Shown here piece by piece: positions 1 to 8,478 of a stretch of DNA of 64,000 nt (the stretch's first letter is position 1; each line of letters opens with the position of its first letter). Both the position numbers and the translations under genes were made by a program. Origin of the DNA: Bacillota bacterium (GTDB lineage Bacteria; Bacillota; Clostridia; Acetivibrionales; DTU013); NCBI GenBank assembly GCA_023433505.1, contig JAEZCO010000031.1, forward strand, positions 1-64,000, given 5' to 3'. Under the pieces are notes generated by a model. It had not been told where the DNA came from. It did no database searches and worked only from the letters and a program-made list of their open reading frames with translations.

Positions 1-118
1 CTTTGATTTCTAGAGCGGTCGGCGAAACCTGCTCTATTCTATCATATGGAGGTTTTTAATTCACTTTTAAAGCTATAAGCTTTTTGGAACTACCGGCATA
101 GCCGGTAGTATTCATTTA

Positions 119-152
119 CAAAAAAAATGGAACAGATCCTCTCCGTTCCATT
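119..152 (-). terminator. Rho-independent terminator
   Basis: On the minus strand an 8-bp stem (AATGGAAC / GTTCCATT) with an 11-nt loop is followed by a run of Ts. It lies about 100 bp past the DUF1697 stop codon and probably ends that transcript or serves as a second backup terminator. Confidence 0.7.
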
Positions 153-198
153 CTTCCACCTAGTTAATGCTTATGCCTGATTATAAAATTTGACGATA

Positions 199-233
199 CA
201 AAAAATGCGCCGGACCTGAGGATCCCCTGGCGC
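199..233 (-). terminator. Rho-independent terminator after DUF1697 gene
   Basis: Minus-strand GC-rich hairpin with GCGCC/GGCGC outer stem, followed directly by A then six Ts, 17 bp beyond the stop codon of the DUF1697 gene. It is the nearest terminator for that gene. Confidence 0.7.
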
Positions 234-249
234 TGAGTTACTTTCCTTC

Positions 250-795
250 TTATAAGTACTTTGACATTTTTTGAAGGGTATTCATTGTTCTTGATGTCAA
301 TTTGCTTTTAAACTCCTTTTTTCCAAGGCACAGTTTACCAAAATCAGACTGTAAGGTGTCCCCTTTTGGAACAATCCAGTAAATTCCATGCTTCCCCAAT
401 ATAAGCTGCTCCTTCTCCGCTTTGCCGCAGGTTTGGAACTGCGCCTTAAGCTGCCCGGCAATACTGCTTTCATTGGTTAAGAGTATATAGTGATGGTATC
501 CTTCCGGCACTTCATGTCCCGTTGATTCTTCCATGATCTCATGTATTTCCCCGGCCGGTTTTATGAAAATATATGCTTCATAGCCGAAGTAGGAACTCAG
601 TCCTTGTTCTATCCTGTTTTTATGTTCTTCATAAGACAGCTCATCCTCTTCCGTTGCCGCAATGATATTACCGCTTGTAAGTACCGTCTTAACGTCCTTA
701 TACCGCATGGCTTCAATGACGCTCTTTAATTCATCCATCTTTATACTGATTCCGTTCACATTAATACCGCGCAAAAAGATAGCCATTGTTCTCAT
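250..795 (-). CDS. DUF1697 family protein
   Basis: 181-residue protein with the typical DUF1697 N-terminus (AIFLRGINVNG, then a helix and the TSGNII strand around residues 38-45). DUF1697 proteins are small, soluble, widespread in Firmicutes and of unknown biochemical function. Length and end motif (SRTMNTLQKM) match full-length members, so the gene looks intact. It is apparently monocistronic: two terminator hairpins lie downstream, and more than 120 bp separate it from the MarR gene behind it. I see no operon partner that suggests a role. Confidence 0.85.
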   Translation of the reverse strand: MRTMAIFLRGINVNGISIKMDELKSVIEAMRYKDVKTVLTSGNIIAATEEDELSYEEHKNRIEQGLSSYFGYEAYIFIKPAGEIHEIMEESTGHEVPEGYHHYILLTNESSIAGQLKAQFQTCGKAEKEQLILGKHGIYWIVPKGDTLQSDFGKLCLGKKEFKSKLTSRTMNTLQKMSKYL

Positions 796-918
796 AATTT
801 TCTCCGTTCCACCGCCATCGGCACCAACAAGCTATTAAAAATGTTACCATTGCCATTACAAAATATCAATCATTATTTAATGTGTCGAACTCTGTATGGA
901 CTTATTATATATTTCCCA

Positions 919-1377
919 TCAGGAGGTACTGCTTGCAATTTTTTTTAATATTTGTACCAGAGTTTTAAGGCTGACATGCATTTGATCTATTTCATTTTCA
1001 TCCAGATTAGCAACCATTAATGCCAGTCCTCTTTGGGATTGCTCTTCAATGGTTTTCATATACTCTATTCCCTCAGGACTTAATGACAGCAATACTTTTC
1101 TTCTGTCATTCGGATCGCTGGATCTAACAACAAGCTTCTTTTCTTCTAATGAGTCAATTAATGTCGTTAAGCTTCCTTTTTCCATGTTAAGGAATTTGCT
1201 GAGCGCAGTCGGTGTAATTTTTTCGGCCTTTCCAATGATCATCACAGCCATACTTTGATTCTTATTACACAAGTCATCTGTTTTATTTGTGTCAATATAG
1301 AAAGCCTTGCATTTGTAGAATAATGGTATCAAATTAAAATAAAGTTTATGCAGTTCTTCCAATCTGCCGTTTTCCAT
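919..1377 (-). CDS. MarR family transcriptional regulator
   Basis: 152-residue winged-helix regulator. The recognition region (TPTALSKFLNMEKGSLTTLIDSL) and the wing with the DPNDRRKVLLSLSPEG signature are typical of MarR dimers, which usually repress a neighbouring gene and respond to small phenolic or oxidative ligands. I place the start at the ATG at 1377 because GGAG sits 6 nt upstream; an in-frame TTG 12 bp earlier is less likely. It lies 20 bp downstream of the DMP19-like gene and is probably co-transcribed with it. Ligand and targets are not evident. Confidence 0.88.
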   Translation of the reverse strand: MENGRLEELHKLYFNLIPLFYKCKAFYIDTNKTDDLCNKNQSMAVMIIGKAEKITPTALSKFLNMEKGSLTTLIDSLEEKKLVVRSSDPNDRRKVLLSLSPEGIEYMKTIEEQSQRGLALMVANLDENEIDQMHVSLKTLVQILKKIASSTS

Positions 1378-1397
1378 AGGTATCTCCAAAAATAATA

Positions 1398-1925
1398 TTA
1401 ATCAATAAGCTTCACAAATTCATCTGCGTTATCCCGGATATATGCGGCAACCCGTTTGACTGTTAACGGAAGAGCATCGCCGAAGGATTTATCAAGAAGA
1501 CTTATTGATGCATGTGATTCAGCATTTTTATCAATACCGGCGGTTAAAATATTATGCCGTTCTGCACCAACCCCGGACTCTTCCGTTTTTATCCCCTCAA
1601 AAACCCTCTCCATCCCTTCAACAATCTGCATCATATCATTATCGGCGAAATACTGCATTCCTTTTTTCAGTTGTGACCAGACATCCTTATTTGACAAAAG
1701 GTACTGCAGATTCGAATAAAACTCTTGAATCCCATTAGCAGTGTGCCCATATAACACCTGGAACATAAAAAGCGCTCGCTGACCGGCAGTCAAATGAGAG
1801 TAAGCCTCTGATTTCACAGCAAAATTTTTACCCCGGGCCTGTTGAATAGCAGGCTCAATACAGGTCCATATAAGTGAAGTGTCATTCAATGCTTCAAAAT
1901 CCTTTTGCTTAATTGTTACCAACAT
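1398..1925 (-). CDS. DMP19-like (DUF4375) protein, tentative
   Basis: 175-residue soluble, acidic protein. The segment LTAGQRALFMFQVLYGHTAN followed by GIQEFYSN resembles the pattern of DMP19/DUF4375 proteins (a helix, then a motif for a small residue plus QFF/YSN), a family named after a Neisseria DNA-mimic protein; most members are of unknown function. The open frame extends upstream to 2261, but that part encodes low-quality sequence overlapping a permease relic and a hairpin. The ATG at 1925 with upstream GAAAGGAAAATT is the best start. It precedes the MarR gene by 20 bp. Confidence 0.6.
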   Translation of the reverse strand: MLVTIKQKDFEALNDTSLIWTCIEPAIQQARGKNFAVKSEAYSHLTAGQRALFMFQVLYGHTANGIQEFYSNLQYLLSNKDVWSQLKKGMQYFADNDMMQIVEGMERVFEGIKTEESGVGAERHNILTAGIDKNAESHASISLLDKSFGDALPLTVKRVAAYIRDNADEFVKLID

Positions 1926-1979
1926 AAATTTTCCTTTCTTATAATTTCTCTTAACCCCTATGGCACATCCCAATAATAA

Positions 1980-2032
1980 GCAGTATAGATAGTAAGATTT
2001 CTTATTGTTAGAAATCTTACTATCTATACTGC
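1980..2032. repeat. Perfect 23-bp inverted repeat (long hairpin)
   Basis: Positions 1980-2002 are exactly complementary to 2010-2032, with a 7-nt TATTGTT loop. The arm begins GCAGTATAGATAG. It sits in the 5' region of the DMP19-like gene and downstream of the drrB-like gene. It could terminate the exporter operon on the minus strand (followed by a weak CTTATTATT tract), act as an operator, or be a small mobile-repeat remnant. Confidence 0.85.
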
Positions 2033-2155
2033 CACTACAATCTGCAGCTGTCAATATAATCAGCCGTAAACTCTGCCTTTTTGAATACTTCTGCCTTATG
2101 CAGGCGCCTGCGCCTTGACTCTGCACATCCTGTATGAAGGCAGCAGCCACGCCTC

Positions 2156-2308
2156 TTACCCTCTTACCGCCCCGATTGTTATCCCCTGGACGAAGTATTT
2201 CTGGAAAAACGGGTACGCAACCAGCATCGGCAGAATACCCAGGGATGCAACAGCAAGACACCGGAATCCAATGCTCTCACTGCTTAGCGAATCCAGAAAC
2301 ACCTCCAT
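2156..2308 (-). pseudogene. C-terminal relic of LplC/YtcP-type sugar ABC permease
   Basis: About 50 codons read in the same frame immediately after the stop of the drrB-like gene. They encode a C-terminus that includes ESIGFRCLAVASLGILP and then AYPFFQKYFVQGITIGAVRG before TAA. This is the characteristic tail of carbohydrate ABC permeases of the LplC/YtcP group (Q-K-Y-F-x-x-G-I-x-x-G-A-x-x-G). No start, no upstream membrane segments and no partner genes are nearby, so it is the stump of a lost permease gene. Confidence 0.75.
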
Positions 2309-2314
2309 CGTGCT

Positions 2315-3070
2315 TCATAGCCTGCTTCGATACACCTTCATTGCGAATAGGTAGGCAACAACCATGCTACCGACACACCACGCGAGGGCTATCCAGATGT
2401 CGTTTCCAACAGGCTCGGAGTTCAGCAAAGCGCGTATCGTCTCCACGATCGACGTTACAGGCTGATTCTCCGCAAAAACACGGACAACCTTGGGCATCGT
2501 TTCGGTCGGCACAAAAGCAGAACTGAGAAAGGGCAGGAAGAGCAGCAGATATGAGAACGAGGACGCACCTTCCATCGATTTTGCCGTAATCCCCGGAATG
2601 ACCGCGATCCATGTCAGCGCAAGCGTGTATAGTGCGAGTATTCCTATAGCCGCAAGCCAGTTAAGTATCCCTGCACTTGAACGGAAGCCCATAATAAGCG
2701 CAACGAGGGCAATAATAACGACGGTAAGCATGTTGGACACGAGCGAGGTCAGCACATGACTCCATAGCACCGACGACCGGCCGATAGGCATGGAATTGAA
2801 CCGTGAAAAAAGCCCTTTCTGCGTATCCAAAAACAGCCGAAAGGCGGTATAGGCTATGCCGGACGCGATGGCCATCAACAGAATGCCCGGCAGCTGGTAA
2901 TTAATATAATTCACACCCGCGTCCATACTCATTTTTACCGCGCCGCCGAACACATAGACAAACATCAGCATCATCGCAATCGGTATCAGCGCTACCGTGA
3001 TAATCGTGTCCGGGCTGCGCAATATGTGCTTCATTAAGCGCCCGGTCAGTACTCCTGTATTGTTTTTCAT
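2315..3070 (-). CDS. ABC-2 type exporter permease (DrrB-like)
   Basis: 251-residue membrane protein with six predicted hydrophobic segments and the ABC-2 layout (N-terminal RSPDTIITVALIPIAMML, central glycine/serine-rich TM regions). It is the transmembrane half of a drug- or peptide-type exporter whose ATPase is the next gene upstream. The start overlaps the ATPase stop codon by 4 bp (ATGA), which implies translational coupling. The reading frame stops at 2315 and continues in frame into an unrelated sugar-permease relic, so the natural C-terminus may have been set by a rearrangement, although the length is normal. Substrate unknown. Confidence 0.85.
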   Translation of the reverse strand: MKNNTGVLTGRLMKHILRSPDTIITVALIPIAMMLMFVYVFGGAVKMSMDAGVNYINYQLPGILLMAIASGIAYTAFRLFLDTQKGLFSRFNSMPIGRSSVLWSHVLTSLVSNMLTVVIIALVALIMGFRSSAGILNWLAAIGILALYTLALTWIAVIPGITAKSMEGASSFSYLLLFLPFLSSAFVPTETMPKVVRVFAENQPVTSIVETIRALLNSEPVGNDIWIALAWCVGSMVVAYLFAMKVYRSRL

Positions 3071-3828
3071 TTTATTTGCCCTCCTTTGCCGATGATCGCA
3101 AGGAAAATTTCCTCCAGCGTCGGCTGTTTTTCGATATATTCTTTTTTTGCAGGCGGGAACAGCTTTTTGAGTTCCTCCAGCGTCCCGTCGGCGATTATTT
3201 TGCCCTCGCTGAGAATGGCGATTTTGTCGGCAAGCTGCTCCGCTTCATCCAGATACTGCGTTGTGAGCAAAATCGTCACACCGCTGCCGGCAAGCTCCTT
3301 AACGGTTTTCCAGACCTCAAGCCGCCCCTCCGGATCAAGTCCGGTTGTCGGCTCGTCAAGAAAGATGACGGAGGGCGTCCCCACAAGACTCATCGCTATA
3401 TCCAGCCTGCGCCTCATGCCTCCGGAATACGTGACAGTCCGTTTGTTTGCCGCGTCGCTCAGCCCAAAGCGTTTGAGCAGATCATCGGCAACCTGGGCTG
3501 GTTTGGGAATACCTCTGAGCTTTGCGATCAGTATTATGTTTTCCCGCCCGGACAATATCTCGTCCACAGCGGCGAACTGCCCTGTCAGGCTGATATTTTC
3601 GCGTACCTTTCCAGGCTGGCGCGAAACATCAAAACCGCAGACGCCGGCGGTCCCTCCGTCATATTTTAGAAGTGTCGAAAGGATGTTGATCACCGTGGTC
3701 TTGCCCGCGCCATTGGAGCCGAGCAGTGCGAAAATCTCGCCGCGCCGGACTTCAAAATCCACACCCTTCAAGACTTCGGTATCCTTGAAAGACTTTCGCA
3801 AGCCTTTCACTTCAATTGCTTTTTCCAT
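3067..3828 (-). CDS. ABC exporter ATP-binding protein (DrrA-like)
   Basis: 253-residue ATPase with Walker A GSNGAGKT (about residues 38-45), signature YSGGMRRRLDIAMSL, Walker B VIFLDEPTTGLDP and the H-loop region TTQYLDEAEQLAD. The Q-Y-L-D-E-A form and the C-terminal extension (PTLEEIFLAI) are typical of DrrA/CcmA-like drug exporters. It pairs with the coupled permease gene just downstream. It belongs to the PadR-DUF1048-DUF1048-ATPase-permease operon, so expression is probably released when the PadR repressor senses a toxic compound. Confidence 0.9.
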   Translation of the reverse strand: MEKAIEVKGLRKSFKDTEVLKGVDFEVRRGEIFALLGSNGAGKTTVINILSTLLKYDGGTAGVCGFDVSRQPGKVRENISLTGQFAAVDEILSGRENIILIAKLRGIPKPAQVADDLLKRFGLSDAANKRTVTYSGGMRRRLDIAMSLVGTPSVIFLDEPTTGLDPEGRLEVWKTVKELAGSGVTILLTTQYLDEAEQLADKIAILSEGKIIADGTLEELKKLFPPAKKEYIEKQPTLEEIFLAIIGKGGQIK

Positions 3829-3843
3829 CCCGATATCCCCCTT

Positions 3844-4194
3844 TTATTTCCTTCTATCCGTATCCTTTTTTATGGCCTTATAAACTGCCTGATCAACCGA
3901 TGCCTGATAAAGGTCGGCGTAAGTTTTTGAATCTTTGATCAGATCGTCGCAGAAGGCCGCTACGTCACTGCCTGTCACTTCGAGCACGCCTTTCCCCAGG
4001 GCCGCCCCCTCTTCAAAAAGATCAATAATCCCCGAGAGCAAACCCGTCCCGTTGGTTAGCTCAACAGGGCCAACCTTAAAGAGATATTTTTGAAGCTCTT
4101 TATAAACGAACTGATAATCCTGCGGGAGCGCTTTGACACGTGCCATATGCGCTCGCCACTCTTTTTTGCCTTCGATGATATCTTGTATTTTCAT
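3844..4194 (-). CDS. DUF1048 family protein (second copy)
   Basis: 116-residue DUF1048 protein: an N-terminal helix (IQDIIEGKKEWRAHMARVKA), the LPQDYQFVYKELQKYLFK motif and a C-terminal acidic helical region. DUF1048 proteins are small all-helical proteins that are usually encoded between a PadR regulator and an ABC exporter; their molecular role is unknown. I chose the ATG at 4194 because AAGGAGGAG lies just upstream; the in-frame start 15 bp earlier lacks this. It is a divergent tandem paralogue of the next gene. Confidence 0.85.
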   Translation of the reverse strand: MKIQDIIEGKKEWRAHMARVKALPQDYQFVYKELQKYLFKVGPVELTNGTGLLSGIIDLFEEGAALGKGVLEVTGSDVAAFCDDLIKDSKTYADLYQASVDQAVYKAIKKDTDRRK

Positions 4195-4249
4195 TGGCTC
4201 CTCCTTCATAGCATTTTAAATGTAATTCGCGCCGCAGGCGCCAAATGCC

Positions 4250-4597
4250 TTATTTACCTAATTTTTTGGCAATATTACTGTTGAGCTGCTCACGCCACTC
4301 GTCGCGATAAGACTTTGCCCCTTCTTCGCCGGCCAGCGCTGAACAGAAGCCTTTAATATCGTCACCCAGAACCTCCTGGACTCTCTGACCCTCCGTCGCC
4401 GTTTCTTCGAGCAAGCCGAGCACCCCGTCAAGAATTGGCATGATATTGCGGCCGGTGAAATCCGAGCGCGACCAAAGATTGGCTTGAATTTTTTCCCACG
4501 CCGATTGATAGTCAGCCGGCAGCTTTTTGGCACGCACTTGAAAAGCTTTCAATTCCTTTGTCATATCGCTGCCTGTGATCCTTTCCCAGAAATTCAT
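4250..4597 (-). CDS. DUF1048 family protein (first copy)
   Basis: 115-residue DUF1048 protein with the conserved LPADYQSAWEKIQANLW core followed by a stretch predicted to be helical (LDGVLGLLEETATEGQ). Its ATG overlaps the PadR stop codon by one base (TAATG), so it is translationally coupled to the repressor gene. Along most of its length it aligns with the downstream DUF1048 copy (LP-x-DYQ, LLEE, VLGDDIKGFC versus VTGSDVAAFC), which indicates an old duplication. Confidence 0.85.
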   Translation of the reverse strand: MNFWERITGSDMTKELKAFQVRAKKLPADYQSAWEKIQANLWSRSDFTGRNIMPILDGVLGLLEETATEGQRVQEVLGDDIKGFCSALAGEEGAKSYRDEWREQLNSNIAKKLGK

Positions 4598-4920
4598 TAT
4601 TTTCTCTCCTTTAATTCGTTAATTTTCGATGCCACGAACTCCCATTTTTCCCAGAACTTACGCAGCTCCTCACGCCCCGCGTCGTTGAGGGTGAAAAACT
4701 TTCGCGGCGGCCCCATATCGGACGGCTTTTTCGTAATTTCCACCAGCTTGTTTTTCTCAAGCCTTACCAGGATGGTATAGACCGTCCCGTCCACAACATC
4801 CGAAAATCCGAGAGCGTTCAGCCGCCGCGTAATTTCATAGCCATAGATTTCCTCGTGGCCGATGATTTCAAGAACACAGCCTTCCAGTACGCCTTTGAGC
4901 ATTTCTGTAAGGTTCTCCAA
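4597..4920 (-). CDS. PadR family transcriptional regulator
   Basis: 107-residue PadR regulator with the hallmark HEEIYGYEITRRLNAL recognition helix, GTVYTILVRLEKNKLVE and the wing PPRKFFTLNDAGREEL. It is the first gene of an operon with two DUF1048 genes and a DrrAB-like exporter, and almost certainly autorepresses that operon. A 17-bp palindrome (TTACTA-N5-TAGTAA) 49 bp upstream of its start is the likely operator. PadR proteins of this size dimerise through a single C-terminal helix. Confidence 0.92.
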   Translation of the reverse strand: MENLTEMLKGVLEGCVLEIIGHEEIYGYEITRRLNALGFSDVVDGTVYTILVRLEKNKLVEITKKPSDMGPPRKFFTLNDAGREELRKFWEKWEFVASKINELKERK

Positions 4921-4968
4921 CGTAACCCCTCCTTGCTATTCTGTATGACAGGTATGCAGTATCACTTA

Positions 4969-4985
4969 TTACTAGTATATAGTAA
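4969..4985. promoter_or_regulatory. Candidate PadR operator palindrome
   Basis: Perfect 6-bp arms TTACTA and TAGTAA separated by GTATA, within the promoter region of the padR-DUF1048-ABC operon. AT-rich dyads of this kind are usual PadR autorepression sites. Binding is an inference. Confidence 0.5.
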
Positions 4986-5059
4986 CACAGAATAGTGTGG
5001 TTGTAAAGCGGTATTTTTAAGAACCCAAATCTCTATAGCCAGGTTGCCACGGAATGATA

Positions 5060-5116
5060 AAAAAGGATTTTCGAGTTCAAGGTCTCTGCCCCTGAATCTC
5101 AAAAATCCCTTTTTAC
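5060..5116 (-). terminator. Terminator after the FtsX-type permease gene
   Basis: Large imperfect inverted repeat beginning AAAAAGGATTTT and ending AAAAATCCCTTTTT, with inner GAGTTCAAGG / CCCCTGAATCTC pairing. It starts about 80 bp beyond the stop of the FtsX-type gene on the minus strand and, being nearly symmetric, could stop transcription from both sides. Confidence 0.6.
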
Positions 5117-5195
5117 AAGCTTATCCGCACACGCATGTACCTGTCCTTGACATCAAACCACGCACTCGACGTACCTTAAGCGGCATTTTTTATAT

Positions 5196-7580
5196 TCATT
5201 CAGTCACAAGCGAATAAGCGGAAATTCTCCGGATCCGCCATGTGATGAGCAGCGACAAAGCATATGAAAACACAATAATTGCCACGCCAAAAATGACAAT
5301 CCACACCGGGTTGACAATAAAGTTCGCCTTCATAACGCCTGCACTTTTCATTGTAACGGACATGAGCGGATTCGTATAAAACGCACCCAAAAGGCTTCCG
5401 ATAACGCTTCCCAAAATAACCGGGACGGCAAAGTTTATGGAAATCTGGCTCATCAGCTGGAAAGTGGTATACCCTATGGCTTTTTGAATGCCAAGCTCCC
5501 GTTTGCGGCGGATGATGGACGAATCGATGACAAAGTAAAGGACCAGAGTGACCACAAGCATGGTAATTATAAACATGACAATTCCCATCGCAGAGACAAT
5601 ATTCTGATAGGAAGCCATGCCTTCCGCCATGCCTTTGTCAAAATTCACCGCTCGCAAAAGCAGCGCTTTATCCAGTTTCGACTCCAGTTTTTTGATAAAC
5701 TCCTCCGCATCGGTCCCCTTATCAAGATAAATATCCAGCAATTGCGGTCTGAATTCCGGATTGAGCCTTTGGAAGTCCTCTTTGAGTATGGATACATTCT
5801 GGCCGCCCATGGCAGAGCCGTTCGACAGCCCCACCACATCAAAAGTCTCCGTGCTGTCTCCATAAGAGACTAAAACCGTATCACCCACTTTTTTATCCAG
5901 CCTCTCCGCCAGGATTCCGGCAAGGGTGATCTCGTTTTTCGCCTTGGGATAACGCCCATCGTATGCCAGCTGTGTTTCTTTTGTACTGTAATCCGCCATG
6001 ACAAAGGATGTGGCTTCACCCCCGTCGATCTTCACTTTCACTTCATCCAGATACTGCGTTTTTCGCACCGTAGCCATGCTTTTAATCGTATTTACGGCAT
6101 CTGTATGCTCCATCCCGGGATTCAGCACGGCAATGACATTGCAGATCTCCATTCCCGGAACCTCTGCGAATGCTTTTGTATTGACGGTTGTATTGTACAG
6201 CATGATAGCGCCGAATGCACCGGTGAATGTCACAGCTGCGACAATAACCGCAATCATGGTATTTTGTCTCCAGTTTTGCACCACGGATTTTAACGCAAGT
6301 ACAAAGGACAGATTGCCTTTTGTACTTTCAAGCTGCACATGGTTCTTTTTGTATTTCCGGGCGGCCCCTTCTCCCCGCAATGCGTTTATAGGGCTTAGCT
6401 TTGTCACTCTGCGCACGGCAAAAAACGCGACAACCGCAACGACCACAAGCATAATCAGCAAAGCAGTCAAACTGACGCCGCCATCAAAGCCTTGCATCCA
6501 TTTGAGCCCCGACTGCTGTTCATATACAGCCGAAACCGCCGGCAGCGCAGGATAGGAAAGCGCAATGCCCGCAACGCTTCCAATCCCGGCAATCAAGCCG
6601 AATTGCAGCATAATGATCAGAATGATCTGCCTGCTTGTATACCCGATGGATTTTAACGAGCCAAGCTTCATCATGTCGTCTTCAATGCTGTTGGCAATCC
6701 TGAACCATACCACAAGCAGGCATACGGCAACAATAATCAGTGCAAATACGACCATCATTACCGAAATCATGGTCGCCATCATGCAGCGGGAAAGTCCAAT
6801 CAGCTCAATGTCAATCATCGTAAGCCTTTTTGAAACATCCGGAGCCATCATCGAAGAGGAGTTTAAATCCAGAAGCTCCCTCAATTCATTTTCAAGCTTC
6901 GGGGCGTTTTTGATATCGTCAAGCTCCATGAAAGCCACATGCGCTTTGTATTTTGGGCTCTGCAGGATACCCGCCACCTTTTTATAAGTGTCCGCCGGCA
7001 GAAAAAAGCTGATGTTTCCGGTATCGGAGGAGCTGAAAAAAACATCTTCCGTATACCCTTTAACCGTAAATACAAGCACTTTTTCTTCCCCTGCAGCTTC
7101 ATCCATATATTTGAGCTTGATTTCATCGTTCAATTGATAGCCGCTGACCACCTTGAAAATGTCCGGAACATAGACCGACATTTCCCCGGCAGGCAGATGC
7201 TCGCCGACAAACTTCCATTTGGATATTTCCCGCTGTTCATCCATGTTGTTGAACATGATCGGAAAGGACTTCTCCTCCCCCTTGGAACCGATCTTTACAT
7301 CGACAAGTAAAACATCATGTGTCTGCACTTTTTCAATGTGTTCGTTTGTATCGATAAAACGGTTAGCTTCATCGGTATAGAGGGCATCTGACATTAAAAG
7401 GTATGCATCCGAAGATTCAAGCTCTTCCTTGAGCTTGTCAAAAAAGCTCCCATAATTGACCGTGACCAGCAGTCCGGCATTCAGCAAAAGCGCTGAGACA
7501 ATAAACATGATCAATAAAGTAACGGTGGCGGATTTAGTTTTTCTTATGTTCGAGCGCACATGAAGCCAGTATTTTCTCAT
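5196..7580 (-). CDS. ABC transporter permease, FtsX/MacB-type (two FtsX domains)
   Basis: 794-residue membrane protein with an N-terminal TM helix (residues about 15-40), a large extracytoplasmic domain, three TM helices around residues 260-400 (first FtsX domain), a second extracytoplasmic region and a final three-helix FtsX domain (about 660-780). This duplicated layout is typical of Firmicute FtsX-like exporters for peptides, lantibiotics or lipoproteins. Start: ATG at 7580, two bases after the ATPase stop codon; a GTG 9 bp earlier overlaps that gene. A 61-bp piece of this gene (7181-7241) recurs at 20946-21006. Substrate not evident. Confidence 0.88.
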   Translation of the reverse strand: MRKYWLHVRSNIRKTKSATVTLLIMFIVSALLLNAGLLVTVNYGSFFDKLKEELESSDAYLLMSDALYTDEANRFIDTNEHIEKVQTHDVLLVDVKIGSKGEEKSFPIMFNNMDEQREISKWKFVGEHLPAGEMSVYVPDIFKVVSGYQLNDEIKLKYMDEAAGEEKVLVFTVKGYTEDVFFSSSDTGNISFFLPADTYKKVAGILQSPKYKAHVAFMELDDIKNAPKLENELRELLDLNSSSMMAPDVSKRLTMIDIELIGLSRCMMATMISVMMVVFALIIVAVCLLVVWFRIANSIEDDMMKLGSLKSIGYTSRQIILIIMLQFGLIAGIGSVAGIALSYPALPAVSAVYEQQSGLKWMQGFDGGVSLTALLIMLVVVAVVAFFAVRRVTKLSPINALRGEGAARKYKKNHVQLESTKGNLSFVLALKSVVQNWRQNTMIAVIVAAVTFTGAFGAIMLYNTTVNTKAFAEVPGMEICNVIAVLNPGMEHTDAVNTIKSMATVRKTQYLDEVKVKIDGGEATSFVMADYSTKETQLAYDGRYPKAKNEITLAGILAERLDKKVGDTVLVSYGDSTETFDVVGLSNGSAMGGQNVSILKEDFQRLNPEFRPQLLDIYLDKGTDAEEFIKKLESKLDKALLLRAVNFDKGMAEGMASYQNIVSAMGIVMFIITMLVVTLVLYFVIDSSIIRRKRELGIQKAIGYTTFQLMSQISINFAVPVILGSVIGSLLGAFYTNPLMSVTMKSAGVMKANFIVNPVWIVIFGVAIIVFSYALSLLITWRIRRISAYSLVTE

Positions 7581-7582
7581 CC

Positions 7583-8341
7583 TTACCACCCCATTTCAGA
7601 AAGGAAGGCACGGAGCTTTTCGTGACGTTCTTTATCGCCGCTTATGTACTTGCCGAGATTGCATTCGCTGCAGATCACGCCGTCCTTGATATACAGGACC
7701 CGGTTGCCGCGCCTTGCGGAAACCAGGTCGTGGGTGACCATGATGATGCTTTGGCCCTTCTGGTTGATTTCGGTCAAAACATCCAGCACGGCTTTGCCTG
7801 ACGCCGAATTGAGCGAGCCCGTCGGTTCATCGGCAAAAACCACCCTCGGTTTGTTGATCAGCGCACGCACAATGGCGGCCCGCTGGTTCTCTCCGCCCGA
7901 AAGCTGGTTCGGGGATTTTTTGATTATGGTTTCATTCAGGCCCACCTTTTCAAGCAGCTCTTTCGCATATGCGGCGACATTTCTTCGATCGCCTTTCAAT
8001 AGCAGGCCGCTTGCCAGAATATTGTCCAGAACGCTCATATTATCAAGCAAAAACATCTGCTGGAACACAAACCCGCAGTTTTGACGGCGGAATATGGCCA
8101 GCTTGTCATTCGTCAGTTTTGAAATCTCCTTATCGAAAAACTGGATTTCACCGTCCGTCGGCCTGTCCATGCCCGACAAGGCATACAGCAAAGTGGATTT
8201 TCCAGCGCCGGAGGAACCCATGATGACCGTGAAATCTCCTTCGTAAATATTGATATCCAGATTTTTCAGGACATTCTGCTGCATGCCTCCGCTTGAAAAG
8301 GTCTTGCACAGCTTGTTTGTTTTCAATATTACATTTTTCAA
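7583..8341 (-). CDS. ABC transporter ATP-binding protein (LolD/MacB type)
   Basis: 252-residue ATPase: Walker A GSSGAGKS, Q-loop FVFQQMFLLDNMSVLDN, signature LSGGENQRAAIVRAL, Walker B RVVFADEPTGSLN and H-loop MVTHDLVSARRGNR. The LDNMSVLDNI and DEPTGSLNSASG forms are typical of ATPases that pair with FtsX-like permeases. It is encoded 2 bp upstream of its permease and forms a two-gene unit. A hairpin with a strong T run and an imperfect dyad (8411-8501) precede it, which suggests attenuated or operator-controlled expression. Confidence 0.9.
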   Translation of the reverse strand: MKNVILKTNKLCKTFSSGGMQQNVLKNLDINIYEGDFTVIMGSSGAGKSTLLYALSGMDRPTDGEIQFFDKEISKLTNDKLAIFRRQNCGFVFQQMFLLDNMSVLDNILASGLLLKGDRRNVAAYAKELLEKVGLNETIIKKSPNQLSGGENQRAAIVRALINKPRVVFADEPTGSLNSASGKAVLDVLTEINQKGQSIIMVTHDLVSARRGNRVLYIKDGVICSECNLGKYISGDKERHEKLRAFLSEMGW

Positions 8342-8410
8342 AATTCAAACCCCTCATTAATTATTTTAATAAATCTGCAGATTCTGTTTGATTATTTTTA
8401 CGTGATAATT

Positions 8411-8449
8411 AAAAAAACGTCTGCGCTAACTTTTGAAAAATTTGCAGAC
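8411..8449 (-). terminator. Terminator/attenuator upstream of the ABC ATPase gene
   Basis: On the minus strand, stem GTCTGC/GCAGAC with a 19-nt AT-rich loop is followed by GTTTTTTT. It sits in the leader of the ATPase-permease pair, about 70 bp before the start codon, so it may act as a leader attenuator or as a second terminator for the upstream gene. Confidence 0.55.
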
Positions 8450-8478
8450 ATAGTATGTGCCGCCTGTTTAATGCTCTT

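Noticed and set aside
2134..2526. 130-codon plus-strand frame
   Set aside because: It is antisense to the drrB-like gene and the permease relic, which are clearly coding.
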